NCBI GenBank assembly: GCA_026770025.1
Contig: JAMXDE010000005.1
Coordinates: forward strand, 1,798,001-1,862,000
Direction: 5' to 3'
Source: Craspedostauros australis
Lineage: Eukaryota; Bacillariophyta; Bacillariophyceae; Mastogloiales; Achnanthaceae
Length of the DNA stretch: 64,000 bases
This document shows positions 12,399 to 23,100 of the stretch, one piece after another. A program made the translations under genes and the position numbers. Each line of letters opens with the position of its first letter. Position 1 is the first letter of the stretch. The notes beneath the pieces were generated by a model. It saw only the letters and a program-made list of their open reading frames with translations, was not told the origin of the DNA and did no database searches.

Positions 12399-12900
12399 CC
12401 ATCGCAAAGCACGTCATCTGTCATGTCGTCGTTAAACGTAGACTCTTTGTTCCGTCCCATTCGCAGTGTAAACGCAGCTACGAGTTGTATCCAACAAATC
12501 AATGCCCAGGTGCTGTGTGGTCTACTCGTACTTGTGCCATGCTTGCAGTCCACCTTAATGTCGTTGATATTGGAATGCACCATTGTAGAATACCATCTCT
12601 GTCTCTCCGTCTATCTCTCCTGTGTCGAACTCAACATGAATTCTTTCAGAGGTTGGATTTGTTCAGTTGCGCTGGGCGTGTGTGGCGGGTGCGTGCTTGT
12701 TGAGTGTAATGTCGTGTGCCAGCAGTCCAAACATTGTACCATACTCGTATGGTATGCAGTTCGAGCATGTGGTCGTCCACAACGTGGCATCCTTGCGTGC
12801 ACGGATTCGCATGCTCGATCCTGCTGTCGATCAGCGGATGCTGGATAGGCGGTTGCACTTGTACGATCGACGGCAGATCAATCAATTTCTCGTTGTCATC
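12399..12900. other. Convergent intergenic region, copine and mitochondrial carrier 3' ends
   Basis: Tail-to-tail gap with no gene that I can support. The octamer TACTCGTA occurs twice (12523-12530 and 12742-12749). Confidence 0.5.
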
Positions 12901-14288
12901 TTATCGATGAACACCATCTCGTCCACCTCGGATGAGGTACAGGGTTGTTTCATACGCACTGAATCTCGTCCCGCTGACCAAGAACGCGCGTGCGATCGAG
13001 GCACTGGCTCCCGAGTACAATCCCCTGACCCCTCTCTCCCGAAGCAGCGTGCGCACCACCTCCACGTATCCTCTCTTGGGTTGGTCCACCGGTCTGCCCT
13101 GCACCACAGCTCTCACACAATCCAACGGGAAACTCAGAAACCACGAGAACGCACCGGACAATCCACCGGCAATTGGCACCGCTACCTTGATGCTGGAGGA
13201 CTGGAATCCCAAGGCGTTGTTCTCGCTCAGCGTCCGTCGCATGCCTTCGTAGACGAAGAAGTAATTGCCCAAGAACGTTGCTTCTCGTACCGTATTGATC
13301 ACGAAGCCCGTATACAGAATGCCAGGACCGTTTGATTTGACCAACGATTGCACGCAATGGAAGGACCCTTGAAATTGCTTCTTTGTGATGTTGTCCAGCT
13401 GCATCTGTGTCTGCACATTTGCGACGCCAACGTCAACGTTATACATCGTCCATGTCGGTGTCGATGCCCATGCCAATGTGCATGTCGATGGAGTTGATGT
13501 CATCGTCGCCATCGACGAGTTCCATGAATGTGGCGAACAGTGTGTAACGAGATGCATTACAATGAGACGGATTCATAGGAAGGTCGCGAACGCACAAGGA
13601 ATCTCCAGAGAACAGCATGCGCAGACGCTTTGGTGGGGATCGTACCTTCACGAAATTCTCCACGGTTGACACAATACCAGCCGCCGGTGCGCACGCCATC
13701 CCAGCCAATCCGTTCTTGATATCCCAACCATGCTGCGCGCCGATGTTTTGCCGAACGAATGTGTACGAAGCGAATGTCATCGTGCTGAGGATGGACAGGG
13801 ATACCAACGGAGGGCCGATACCCTTGTACAAGCTCGATGCCCCTTCCTTCTTGATGATGTCATTTCCAACCTGAAAGATGGAGACACTCGCCGCGCCCGT
13901 ATTCGATGCAGTTTGTAGCCTCGTTTTGATGACGTCTGTCCATCGAGTGGTACGAGGTGTCACATTTCACATGTCACATTGATGGTCATATCATCGTATA
14001 CGCATGTGTGCATGAGTCGCGTAAGTTGATCAGTGCACCCCGTGGTACGTGTGGTGCAATGGGATGAGTCAGTTAGCGGTTCAAGTGAAGGTGAGCCAAG
14101 CCAACCAACAAACGAATGAATGAAGAAAACAAAGGAAGACATCATCGATCATCCCCACAACGAAACCTCATTGCAAGCCAGCTGCGATCCAACTCACCCA
14201 GCGGGAAGCCAATGACGGTCCCAATGACTCCAGCCGACAACCCCCCGAGTGCCTCTTCACCCAAATGCAGCTCCTTCCACGTTTTCAT
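12901..14288 (-). CDS. Mitochondrial carrier family (SLC25) protein, carnitine/ornithine-like
   Basis: A six-helix inner-membrane metabolite transporter. Reading on the minus strand, three exons (14288-14198, 13935-13646, 13410-12901) join to 296 residues, the standard carrier size. The first splice restores the signature exactly: the exon ends in GFPL plus one base and the next begins VIKTRLQ, giving PLDVIKTRLQ. The third repeat has FPLDCVRAVVQ followed by the usual GLYSGASASIARAFLVSG region. The second repeat is weaker: Pro of the signature is replaced (STVENFVKTQMQ). The general pattern and the VREATFLGNYFFVYEG block resemble carnitine/acylcarnitine and ornithine carriers, but the substrate cannot be fixed by eye. 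The third exon could start a few bases later; phase and alignment favour 13410. Confidence 0.9.
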
Positions 14289-15099
14289 TTTGGCTATCGG
14301 TGTTGTTGCTCTGATCTGATCTGTTACACTCTGCTCTACTGTTGCATCCAGTTCTATCAGGCAACCCTTGCTCCGTCCTTTCGTGAACGCTCGAATGTCT
14401 GCTTGTCGATGCTTCCTCTTGTTGAAATGAGATCTCGCACCATCTCCCCGTTTGCCGATGCTGCCAACATCAAAGAGAGCCAGGCCCGAACAACGTCCAT
14501 CGACACCCAAAGATTCCTTCCGCTTTCCTCATCATTTCTCGTATTGTGACGTCATGCGTGGAATTTGTCGAAAGAAGCCTTGATGTGTCGATCGAGTCGT
14601 TGATTCTCACGCGATTCAAGCAATCGTGACAGCCACACATGATTCATGCGACTAAACCAGCCTAGTTGTGTTCCCATCGTCTGTCCTTCGACAAACTGAC
14701 GTTTGCCAACATCGCAACGACGCACACAAACGTGGACATGCATGATGATCATGACACATCATCCTCATCCTTTGTGTTGTCTGTCGCAGAGTCGTTGGTT
14801 GTGGATGGTGCAGGCGCCAACATTCGCAGTGTTGCCCACTGCCAATACCATTGCTCGTACGTATAGTAGCAAGACTACACCAGCACAGAACATCATCAAG
14901 ATCCAAAGCGAGCCTCCTGTTGCTGTTTACGACCAGGCTTTCACACAACAACCCTCGAGAAGCCAAACTGCGGCTGCAATTGATTCCTCCGTGAAACGTT
15001 CTATCTCGTTGTCCAGGAAGAAATTCTTCGGATTTCCGTCGCTCTGCTCTATCACAACACAACACAGCATAACATCACATCACATCATCTCTCTCTAGA
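14289..15099. other. Divergent promoter region between carrier and TyrRS genes
   Basis: A head-to-head intergenic region of about 810 bases serving the mitochondrial carrier (minus) and the tyrosyl-tRNA synthetase (plus). No gene is supported. It contains one palindromic TGACGTCA and, just before the synthetase start, a run of ATCAC-like units and a CT run. Confidence 0.5.
14547..14554. promoter_or_regulatory. Palindromic TGACGTCA, possible bZIP/CRE site
   Basis: A perfect 8-bp cyclic-AMP-response-type palindrome within the divergent promoter region. In diatoms, TGACGT-type elements bound by bZIP factors mediate CO2/cAMP responses of some genes. A single copy could also be chance. Confidence 0.3.
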
Positions 15100-16620
15100 A
15101 TGAAGCTCAGCATGTCAACGATCCTCGCATCCGTGGCTTTGGTGGCCAGGACTTGTGCATTTTCCTTGTCATCAGGGAGTCTCTCGAATGGCAACCGATT
15201 GTTGAACCAGTCTTTCCGTGCCCAGCAGCAGCACGTACGAGCCAAAGGAGCGTCATCATCATTGGCATTGGCATCCACCACCACGCCGGTAGATGCCACC
15301 GCTGAGGCTGGAACTGAGGACGACGAAGACTCCTCCATCTATGCACGTGAGGCTGATGCTCTGGCGAAGCTCAAATCGCCCTTCCTCCAGACCATGAGGG
15401 ACCGAGGATTCCTGCACCAATGCACTGGCATCACGGCGCTGGATGCCAAGATGATGGAGAAGTGCACGTCGGCGTACTTGGGATTTGATGCCACGGCCGA
15501 CTCCCTCCACGTGGGGTCCTTGCTGCAAATCATGATTTTGCGGCATTTGCAGCAGTGCGGGCACAGACCTGTCGTGCTCATCGGCGGTGGCACCAGCAAA
15601 GTCGGCGACCCAACGGGGAAGGATGAAAGCCGCAAGCTCCTCACCGATGCCGACCTTCAGAGGAACACCGACGGAATCTCCGAGGTCTTCAAGAAGTTCC
15701 TTACCTTCGATGATGAGCAACCCTCGAACGCCATCATGGTCAACAACGACGAGTGGCTGTCCTCCCTCAAATACCTCGACTTCCTGCGCGAGTACGGTAC
15801 CCAGTTCACCATCAATCGCATGCTCAGCTTCGAATCGGTGAAGCAACGCCTCACGCGCGAGGCACCATTCTCGTTCCTCGAATTCAACTACATGATCCTG
15901 CAGGCCTACGACTTTCTGGAACTGCACAGGCGTCATGACGTCCAGCTCCAGCTCGGCGGCAGCGACCAATGGGGCAACATGGTGAGCGGCACGGAACTCG
16001 GCCGACGATGCGACGGTGCCCAGCTCTTCGCCCTCACAGCGCCCCTCATCACCAAGTCAGACGGCACCAAGATGGGCAAGACGGCCGGTGGCGCCATTTG
16101 GCTGAATGCCGACAAGCTGTCGGAGTACGATTACTGGCAGTTCTGGAGGAACACCTCCGATGAAGATGTCTCGCGTTTTTTGAAATTGTTCACCGAGCTT
16201 CCCCTCGAGGAGATTGCCGAATTGGAGAACCTGAAGGGTGCCGACATCAACAAGGCCAAGATCGTTCTGGCCGACGAAGCCACGGCCATGTTGCACGGTC
16301 GCGAGTGCTTGGAGCAGATCCACGAGACCATCCAGAACATGTTCAAGGGATCCGGTCAATCCACCGACGGATTGCCGCGAATCTTCGTCGCCAAGGCGGA
16401 TGTGGAGGCCGGAAAGCGATTTGCTGATCTGTTTCTGGAACTCAAGCTGTCGAGCAGCAAGAAGGAGGCGCGACGGTTGATTGCTGGAGGCGGTGCCAAG
16501 ATCGGCGACGAGAAGATCTCCGACGAGACTGGGTCCCTCACGCTGGAGGACTTTGGTGACAGCACAGAAATCATTCTTCGGGCCGGCAAGAAGCGAGCCG
16601 GTGTTGTCGAATTGAGCTAA
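15100..16620 (+). CDS. Tyrosyl-tRNA synthetase, bacterial type, organelle-targeted
   Basis: Charges tRNA-Tyr with tyrosine, here probably in the plastid and perhaps mitochondria as well. A single uninterrupted frame of 506 residues. It begins with a signal-peptide-like stretch (MKLSMSTILASVALVARTCA) followed at once by Phe, resembling the diatom bipartite plastid leader. The class I Rossmann domain shows YLGFDATADSLHVGSL, whose HVGSL is the HIGH-box equivalent, at about residue 135, then GGGTSKVGDPTGKDESR. SDGTKMGKT near residue 323 is the KMSKS equivalent. QLQLGGSDQWGNM is the tyrosine-binding block. A C-terminal S4 RNA-binding domain spans about residues 440-500 (LKLSSSKKEARRLIAGGGAK). The domain set is that of bacterial TyrS, not the eukaryotic cytosolic enzyme. 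Confidence 0.95.
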   Translation: MKLSMSTILASVALVARTCAFSLSSGSLSNGNRLLNQSFRAQQQHVRAKGASSSLALASTTTPVDATAEAGTEDDEDSSIYAREADALAKLKSPFLQTMRDRGFLHQCTGITALDAKMMEKCTSAYLGFDATADSLHVGSLLQIMILRHLQQCGHRPVVLIGGGTSKVGDPTGKDESRKLLTDADLQRNTDGISEVFKKFLTFDDEQPSNAIMVNNDEWLSSLKYLDFLREYGTQFTINRMLSFESVKQRLTREAPFSFLEFNYMILQAYDFLELHRRHDVQLQLGGSDQWGNMVSGTELGRRCDGAQLFALTAPLITKSDGTKMGKTAGGAIWLNADKLSEYDYWQFWRNTSDEDVSRFLKLFTELPLEEIAELENLKGADINKAKIVLADEATAMLHGRECLEQIHETIQNMFKGSGQSTDGLPRIFVAKADVEAGKRFADLFLELKLSSSKKEARRLIAGGGAKIGDEKISDETGSLTLEDFGDSTEIILRAGKKRAGVVELS

Positions 16621-16705
16621 CAACTCAACAAAAGTCCATCACGAGGATAATACAGTAGTAAGAACGTATTATTTTATGGACTCTGACATCATCGGAGACT
16701 GAGCG

Positions 16706-17578
16706 TCAAAGGTCAGCTCGGACCTTCTGCCATATCCGTATCGCTTCTTTCAACCGTCGGATGATCTGCCGTTCGCTCGTCAGCTTGATCACCGTGTCGC
16801 CATCGACGTCACATCTCCTTGCCAAAATCTGCAAGTAGTGATGATCACCATCGTGAGAAGTGTTGATATCATCTCCATGCACGAGGCTGGCGGAGACATT
16901 CTGCCGTTTGCGCAGCATGATCAGCTCAACACCACCGGGACTCCAGGCATCTACCTTGCCTCCCTTGCGATCGGGCAGCTTGCCCTTCTCCATGTCCTTC
17001 TGCTCGCTATACGACAGATACCGCTTCGGTGGGCAGAATTTCAGCTTGATCCCTTCGGCTTGCACCGTGCTGTCGCAGATGAGCGTTTGATTGACTTGCC
17101 GGACGCCGCTGCATGTGACCGGCGTGATGATCCCATCCGACATGGCCTTCTCCGGTGACTCCAGCAGCTGCCCCCAACGGCGTAGGTAGTGGTTCAGGCT
17201 CTCCAATGATTGCTGCGTGATCGTTTCATTGGCTTCCACCAACCGATCCACTTCAAACAGCACCTGGTTGGGATCGTCCTTGGTTGTTGTCGACGTTAAC
17301 GTTGACGAGGATGTTGGCGTGGATGTTGATGATGTTGCATCATTGTTGCTCTTCGTATTGCTTGTATCACCATCAAGGGTTCCAAACACCTTGTCAACGA
17401 CGAAGGATTCCATCTGCTGGAAGGACCACGCGCAATGGCTGCTTCGAAGTCTGTCTGAGATCGTGGATCGTCCTGGATTCAAACCGTCAGATCGTCGCCA
17501 GAAGCTCGGGATATGGAAGCCGAATACGCCGTCGTCGCGGAGGAGCAGCACTGCCAGGCTGAAGCGGAGCCGCTTCAT
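16706..17578 (-). CDS. Protein of unknown function, possibly organelle-targeted
   Basis: A single frame of 290 residues on the minus strand that I do not recognise. The N-terminus (MKRLRFSLAVLLLRDDGVFG followed by FHIPSF) resembles a signal sequence with a Phe soon after, so plastid or secretory targeting is possible. A Ser/Thr/Asp-rich linker lies around residues 70-105. The C-terminal half looks folded, with a Lys-rich region (KLKFCPPKRYLSYSEQKDME, then GKLPDRKGGKVDAWSPGG) and a final helix (QIIRRLKEAIRIWQKVRADL). It is convergent with the tyrosyl-tRNA synthetase, its stop lying only 86 bases from the other. A clean long frame with such a leader supports a real gene; function is unknown. 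Confidence 0.6.
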   Translation of the reverse strand: MKRLRFSLAVLLLRDDGVFGFHIPSFWRRSDGLNPGRSTISDRLRSSHCAWSFQQMESFVVDKVFGTLDGDTSNTKSNNDATSSTSTPTSSSTLTSTTTKDDPNQVLFEVDRLVEANETITQQSLESLNHYLRRWGQLLESPEKAMSDGIITPVTCSGVRQVNQTLICDSTVQAEGIKLKFCPPKRYLSYSEQKDMEKGKLPDRKGGKVDAWSPGGVELIMLRKRQNVSASLVHGDDINTSHDGDHHYLQILARRCDVDGDTVIKLTSERQIIRRLKEAIRIWQKVRADL

Positions 17579-18151
17579 GTTCGATCGCGATACTCGTCGC
17601 CGTGTGCTCTTGTGACACTTTCACTGCGCTATTAGGAGTCTACGCAGCTTCACAGAAAAAAAGCATTCCTCTTCGGCTTGCACTCGCAGTGCTGCACAGG
17701 TGCTCTGGATGGACAAGTATTCTATTCACTCTACTCTCCTCTACTCTACTCTCCATGTTTCTTGCTCATTGTGGTGAGATCATTTCCCGCGCATACGTAC
17801 ATAGTCGCTGACTGCCTGTCCCAATCATGATGTAGGTTGGATGTTGCCATTCCGCAAAGAGAAATGAGGTGGCAAACTCGACAACATGATGGTTGAAGAA
17901 ACACATCCCAAACGTGCGTGATGCTGTCGTCATTGGGAGTTACAGGCAAGTGTTTGGTTGAATACAAATAAAGAAACAATAGATTGGGAAGGGACACTCT
18001 AACTATTGTGACTTGGTGACATCGGGACGGACATCGTCAAGCCGACACACAACGTTTTTGGTCGGTCGGCTGCTCTCTCTCTCTCTTTCTCTGGCAGAAG
18101 TGTAGATGATCAACCAAGCCGAACAACCAACGAGGTCGGCAGGAAGGAGAA
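17579..18151. other. Intergenic region, no supported gene
   Basis: Likely a head-to-head region between the unknown minus-strand gene and the carrier-like plus-strand gene. Several short frames are present, none convincing. A run of CTCTACT-like units lies near 17730-17755 and a CT run near 18073-18093. Confidence 0.4.
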
Positions 18152-19515
18152 ATGAGAGATGAGGGAAGGGGGATCGACCATCAAGGCCACTGTCACCAAC
18201 GTCGCCACAGCCACCATGATTCCGACGTGGCGAATGAAGAAGATGGCAGCACACAAGATGATTTGGGATCTTCGGAGGCCGCAGGCGTCGTGCGTGGACT
18301 GTCTCGGTCGATCCGCATGGTGCAACGGAGTTTGATCGGGCGTCTACCGCGAAGGCGGGTATCCGTGAAGCGCATCGGTCGGTTGTCGGACCGTGCATCC
18401 AGGGGTCTGGATCTCTTTGCCAACTTTGCGGAGAGTCAAGATGATGTACAGGGTGACAGAAGCGGCAAGGGGAATGCAAAGCTGCACAAGGCGAGGGTGC
18501 TGCAAGTAGGCGTGTTTGGATTCAGTAAGTTGCGCTGCGTTTGAAAGAAGGTACTCTCAGAGAGCGGTAGTAGAATGTTTGTGTCACGATGCTATGTTTG
18601 TCCAGGTACGTGACAAATGGATGAATGAATGAATGCATGAATGAATGAAGGACAATGATTGCCATGGACACAGGTGGATATCCAGTTAGAGGAAGATGCG
18701 TGGCATGTGCTTGTGGATCACTCCATTGTCCCATCCACTCACAAATACCACTTGTTCTTGTACTTTGCACCCTGCCACATGCGACGACATGCCATGTCAT
18801 GTCATTCTACATGTTCATGTCGCAAATGATAGACTTAATCAAGAACACAATCCTTGGCACTGTCGTCTTCGAAGTGTACGAGCAATCGTATGGGATAATG
18901 CAACAGAGATGGAATCAGGAGGACACCTCAGCACAACATGCTTTCGAAACTTCGCATCATTGCATTGCTGGGGCCATCGCCGGAACATCGCATGCATTCC
19001 TTGGTTTGGCATTCGAGACAATGGAAAATAGAGCGCTTCCAACCTTCAGATACACCATGCAGAGCGCAATTCATCATTCCTTGGCTCACACGGTTCTGTT
19101 CGGTTCGTACGCTGGAGTCAAGTATCTTCTGGAGAGTATGATCGCGAAACAGCACCAGCAGCGCAGCGCGACGACGAGCCTCGCCGGCGGTGATGAGTTC
19201 TTGATGGAGTACCAAATTGGAATCACAGCAACGGCAGGTGGGGTTAGCGGCGTCGTGCAGAACACGGTATCTCACTACACTGGGATGTGGTTGCAAGTGG
19301 AGACGACCGAAAAGACAATGTACCAGCAAATGCTGGCAAATCGAACAGCAGTGACGGCGGCGTCCATCGATAGCCCGGCAGCATCGGGATCGAGATCCAT
19401 CATGAGATCCATGATCAATAGCTTCCGTCCCTTGCCTCCAGCAGGACAGACGCTGCTGGCATTCCCAGGCATGGCGGTCGCATTCCTTGCTTTTGAGTAT
19501 GCCAGAGATATTTGA
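18152..19515 (+). CDS. Divergent mitochondrial-carrier-like membrane protein
   Basis: Probably two exons. Exon one (18152-18524) encodes a charged Arg/Ser-rich region ending at a GTAAGT donor. Exon two is best started at 18833 after a TAG acceptor, giving a phase-consistent join of about 351 residues; an alternative acceptor at about 18673 also keeps phase but adds an unconvincing Cys-rich stretch. Exon two has helices with small-residue patterns like carriers (CIAGAIAGTSHAFLGLAFET and GITATAGGVSGVVQNTVSHY), and a final GMAVAFLAFEYARDI matching the last carrier helix. The Pro-X-Asp/Glu-X-X-Lys signatures are degraded. I infer a carrier-fold protein, possibly a non-transporting or highly diverged member; another multi-pass mitochondrial protein family is not excluded. 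The first exon's start is uncertain. Confidence 0.45.
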
Positions 19516-19802
19516 CTGTGATAGCCTCACAGTTGCCACTCCATGGCCTATGGTTTGGTGCAAGTATGGTAGACTGGAAGTAGATACTTGTGTGCTTTTC
19601 CTATGGAGAATAGAGGGCTTTGTTCGGCGCTGGTGATACTCTCGTGTACTGTAGAGGAGTATTCTGCATACCGTAGCCCGTACATACCACACAAGTACCT
19701 GCTCTGCACGTATACCATACTGTTCTTCCGGACCTATCTTTGGGGGTTTCATACTAGTATCCACGACTAGAGAAATGAGATCTTCGTCCTTCCTCCGTTC
19801 CT
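19516..19802. other. Flank between carrier-like gene and retrotransposon
   Basis: A short noncoding stretch ending in the left copy of the TTCCT target duplication (19798-19802) of the neighbouring Copia element. Confidence 0.6.
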
Positions 19803-20045
19803 CAAGCAATCCGGTGGTGCAAATGTACTTGCGTGCGAACACAGCTGGGCGATGAGACAAGATGCGTTGAGAAAAGGGAAGAGTGTGTGTGACACGAGAA
19901 GGGTGTCGCAAAAGTATGAGAGAAACCGTGGCGCAATGCCTGGGTGAAAACTCTCGTTACGCGTCCGCAGTGACCGCACAAAAGATTTGGGTCTTTTGTG
20001 GCCACCGCTCTATCTTACATCTGGCATTTTGACCGATCCGATTCA
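19803..20045 (-). repeat. 3' LTR of the Copia element
   Basis: A direct repeat, apparently identical to the copy at 25949-26191. The match extends two bases further (to 19801) only because of the flanking target duplication. Confidence 0.95.
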
Positions 20046-20116
20046 GTCCCCTCGGCATGATATCCTCAGTTGTCATGGCGTTTTCGGTTCTGCTATTGCT
20101 TGTCCAGACGCATGCT

Positions 20117-23100
20117 CTAACCAGCTGAGCTATGATCATCACAGATATCGTATAGCACCATGCCCACCAAACCGTCCCGCTTCTGTCCTCCAGTCATGAC
20201 CTTCGTGCACAGGTCCGACGGATTCTTGATGGATGGAACGTGGGCAGTCACCATCTCGTTCATTGCAACTGATTCGCGTACCGCATGGTAACACACCGAG
20301 TTGGACTTCTTCTTCAGCGTCGACTCCGGACGTGATGTGTTGTATATCACCGACATGTTGTCACCATACACCATTGACGGCCCTGATATCTTCACTCCCA
20401 TCATCCGTAGCTTGTAACGCAGTCCACGTAGTGCCTCCATTCCCTGTTTCATCGCCACAAACTCAGCCCCGAACACTGAAGTCTCCACGGTGGCCTGCCG
20501 CTTCGAAAACCATGTCACCGGCGCCATGTTGATGTAGATGATGAAGCCTGTTCTTGATCTCCGCGTTCGCCGCTCACCTGCATGGTCGGAATCGACGAAC
20601 ATCCTGATGTCCACATCCTTTCCCAATGCTGGTGGTGCGTCCGGTGGGATCGGCTCCTTTGCGTCCCCATAGTAATTGTCCCAGTTCTCATCCCTGAATG
20701 CGTTGGCATCAACGACCGGATAGGTGGGATCAAATACCATCCGTGCATTGTGTCGGTTGCTCAGATATCCAAACACATGCAACAGCGCATCGAGATGCCC
20801 CTCTCTCGGCATTGCCACATGCGATGACAGCATCGAGACCTCCACAATGATATCAACCCTTCCCAGTTCGACGATCCACCGCAGCACTCCGATCTGAGAT
20901 TGATAGAACGAAGCTCGCTCTTCATCCAGCTCCTCCGTTTGGTCCATCTCTGGGCGATATTCCCGGGGAAATGGCGCGCTGCATCGCTTCGGTATCCTCA
21001 GTTGTCGCGGTTCCACAAACTTCCGCACATTGCGGACTGCTTCCTGAACATACTTGGACGATGACAGTGACCATGCAGTCACCTTGTTTGGCAGTTCGAT
21101 CTGCCGCAGCTTGCCACCAAGGTATATGTCTGGGTCCCCCATCGATGACGGTTTCATCTTGAAGAACCGATCGATCTCGTGTAGGCACCGACTGGCATCG
21201 TGGTGGATGACCAGTGCATCATCAACGTACAACAGTACGTAGCTGTAGTATCGAAATCCGTCATCCGGTCGCACAGCTTCCTTCATCCATAGGTCCGGAT
21301 CCGCTGTGCATGAAGTGTACCCCAATTCACGCATGCAATCCGCCAAATGGTTCCTGAAGCTTGCTCCGGCGCTCGGCAACCCATACAATGCTCTCACGAT
21401 AATTGCATGCCTCCCTTGTAGCGCTCCGAATTCTGGTCCGCATATTGTTCGCACCTTCTCCTTGCATGGTGCAGTGAGGTACGCATTCTGAATGTCCCCT
21501 GCCTGAACCTCCAGGTCGTGGAATGCAGCCATCGTCAATGCGATCCGTACACTCTCCCTTGATACCACACTGGAGTATGTCATCGCCGCTGGTGTGTCCA
21601 CCATGTGTCCCCCGGCTACCAGCCGAGCTTTCCGTTGAAAGGAATCCATTTTCACGTCGAAGATGATGTGACACTTCATGAATTGGTACCCTCTTGGTAC
21701 CTCCTCGTCTTGCTCCAAGACTTGGAAAGCAATTCTGACATTCTTCATCTCCTTCGCGATGGCATCCTTCCACAGGGTATTGCCATTTGTCCGATCAAGC
21801 ACCAATGCTTCCTCCACTGTTCGAGGAACCTCAATGCCAAACTTGTGTGTCTTCTTGAGTTGTCGCTTGTTGACCTTTGCAATGATGATGTTCCGCTTTC
21901 GGATGGTGTATGGAACCCACCATGCGAACGCTGGCTCATTTGCAATGCCCTGTGCGATTGCATATTCAGCCACTTCGATCGGATTGGATTCTTTCAGGTC
22001 GGCCAGGCGTTCCCACGTGGTTGACCCGTCCTTCCATCGGATACATAGCTTCCAACCTCGCGTCGTGCGTCGCCGATGCCGTCTCCCACCGAGCATGGTG
22101 TAGCCATCGGCTTCACAAACCGCCGATGCCTCCTTCTTGTAGTCGATGATGTCATCCATCAGCAGTAGCTGATTTCCGTCCTGGTCACATTGGGCGTACA
22201 TGTTCTGAGCAATGATGTTTGCAGTGTATTCTTTCTCCACACCGTCTGGGAATTCAACGACGTAGGATCGGGTATCGAGCAGGGGGTTGGCGTTGGGCCG
22301 CCCTTTGTAGCTCCCATCGGCTCCCCGCTTGCGTTCTCGGACTTTGCCGGTGATCACCACATCATCCCGCGGTATGGCAACATCAGCACCAATGTACACA
22401 TCGGCACCAACGCCACCGTCATCACCTTCATCGTCAGCGTCTGCAGTCCCCTGTTCCTGACCGTCATCATCGTCATCGTAGAGAGGTAGGAATGGTGTTT
22501 CGATATCAGGATCCATCTCCTGCAGTTCCTTCAGTGTCGTAGGATTGCCAATCTTCTGCGCAATGGCAGCATCAAATGCAATCCGCGCTTGCCTCTCCAC
22601 ATCTGACGCCAGCTCCTCTGGGTTGAGCGAGCGGAACGTGGATCGGTGTACGACCATGCCATTCGCCTTCAGGATCTTGGCTGTCATGGCCGGTCCCACG
22701 TCGGCAGAAGGGCCAAGGTATCTCCCCAACACAATCTTGCTGTCTGGGAAAGCAATCGTCGTGTCCCTGAACTTGATCCAGTCGTACCAGCCGAACTCCG
22801 CGAACTCTGATATGTCAGGCGTCTCGCCCAACATGAATTCTTCCGGTGTTCTGCCGTCCAACTTGTAGATGTCAAGCGCAGTGTGAGACCGGATGAGTGC
22901 CTCGAGCTCGATGCAGTGGTCCCACAGCTGTTTGGGACTCCCTGACCGCGCCATCTTCCTGCCAGCGCCTTTCTTCAGTTCTCGAATGGCGCCCTCTGCT
23001 GCATTAGACCACGGTGAGTGCGGCTCAATCTGTTTGCAGTGGCAGTCGGCGTCTCGAGTCTTCCTCCGGAACTCGCCAAGCACCTGTTCCTTCGACCCAT

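Noticed and set aside
20080-20150. A complete tRNA gene at the end of the Copia element
   Set aside because: Only the D-arm and A box are present; no paired anticodon stem, T-arm or B box follows.
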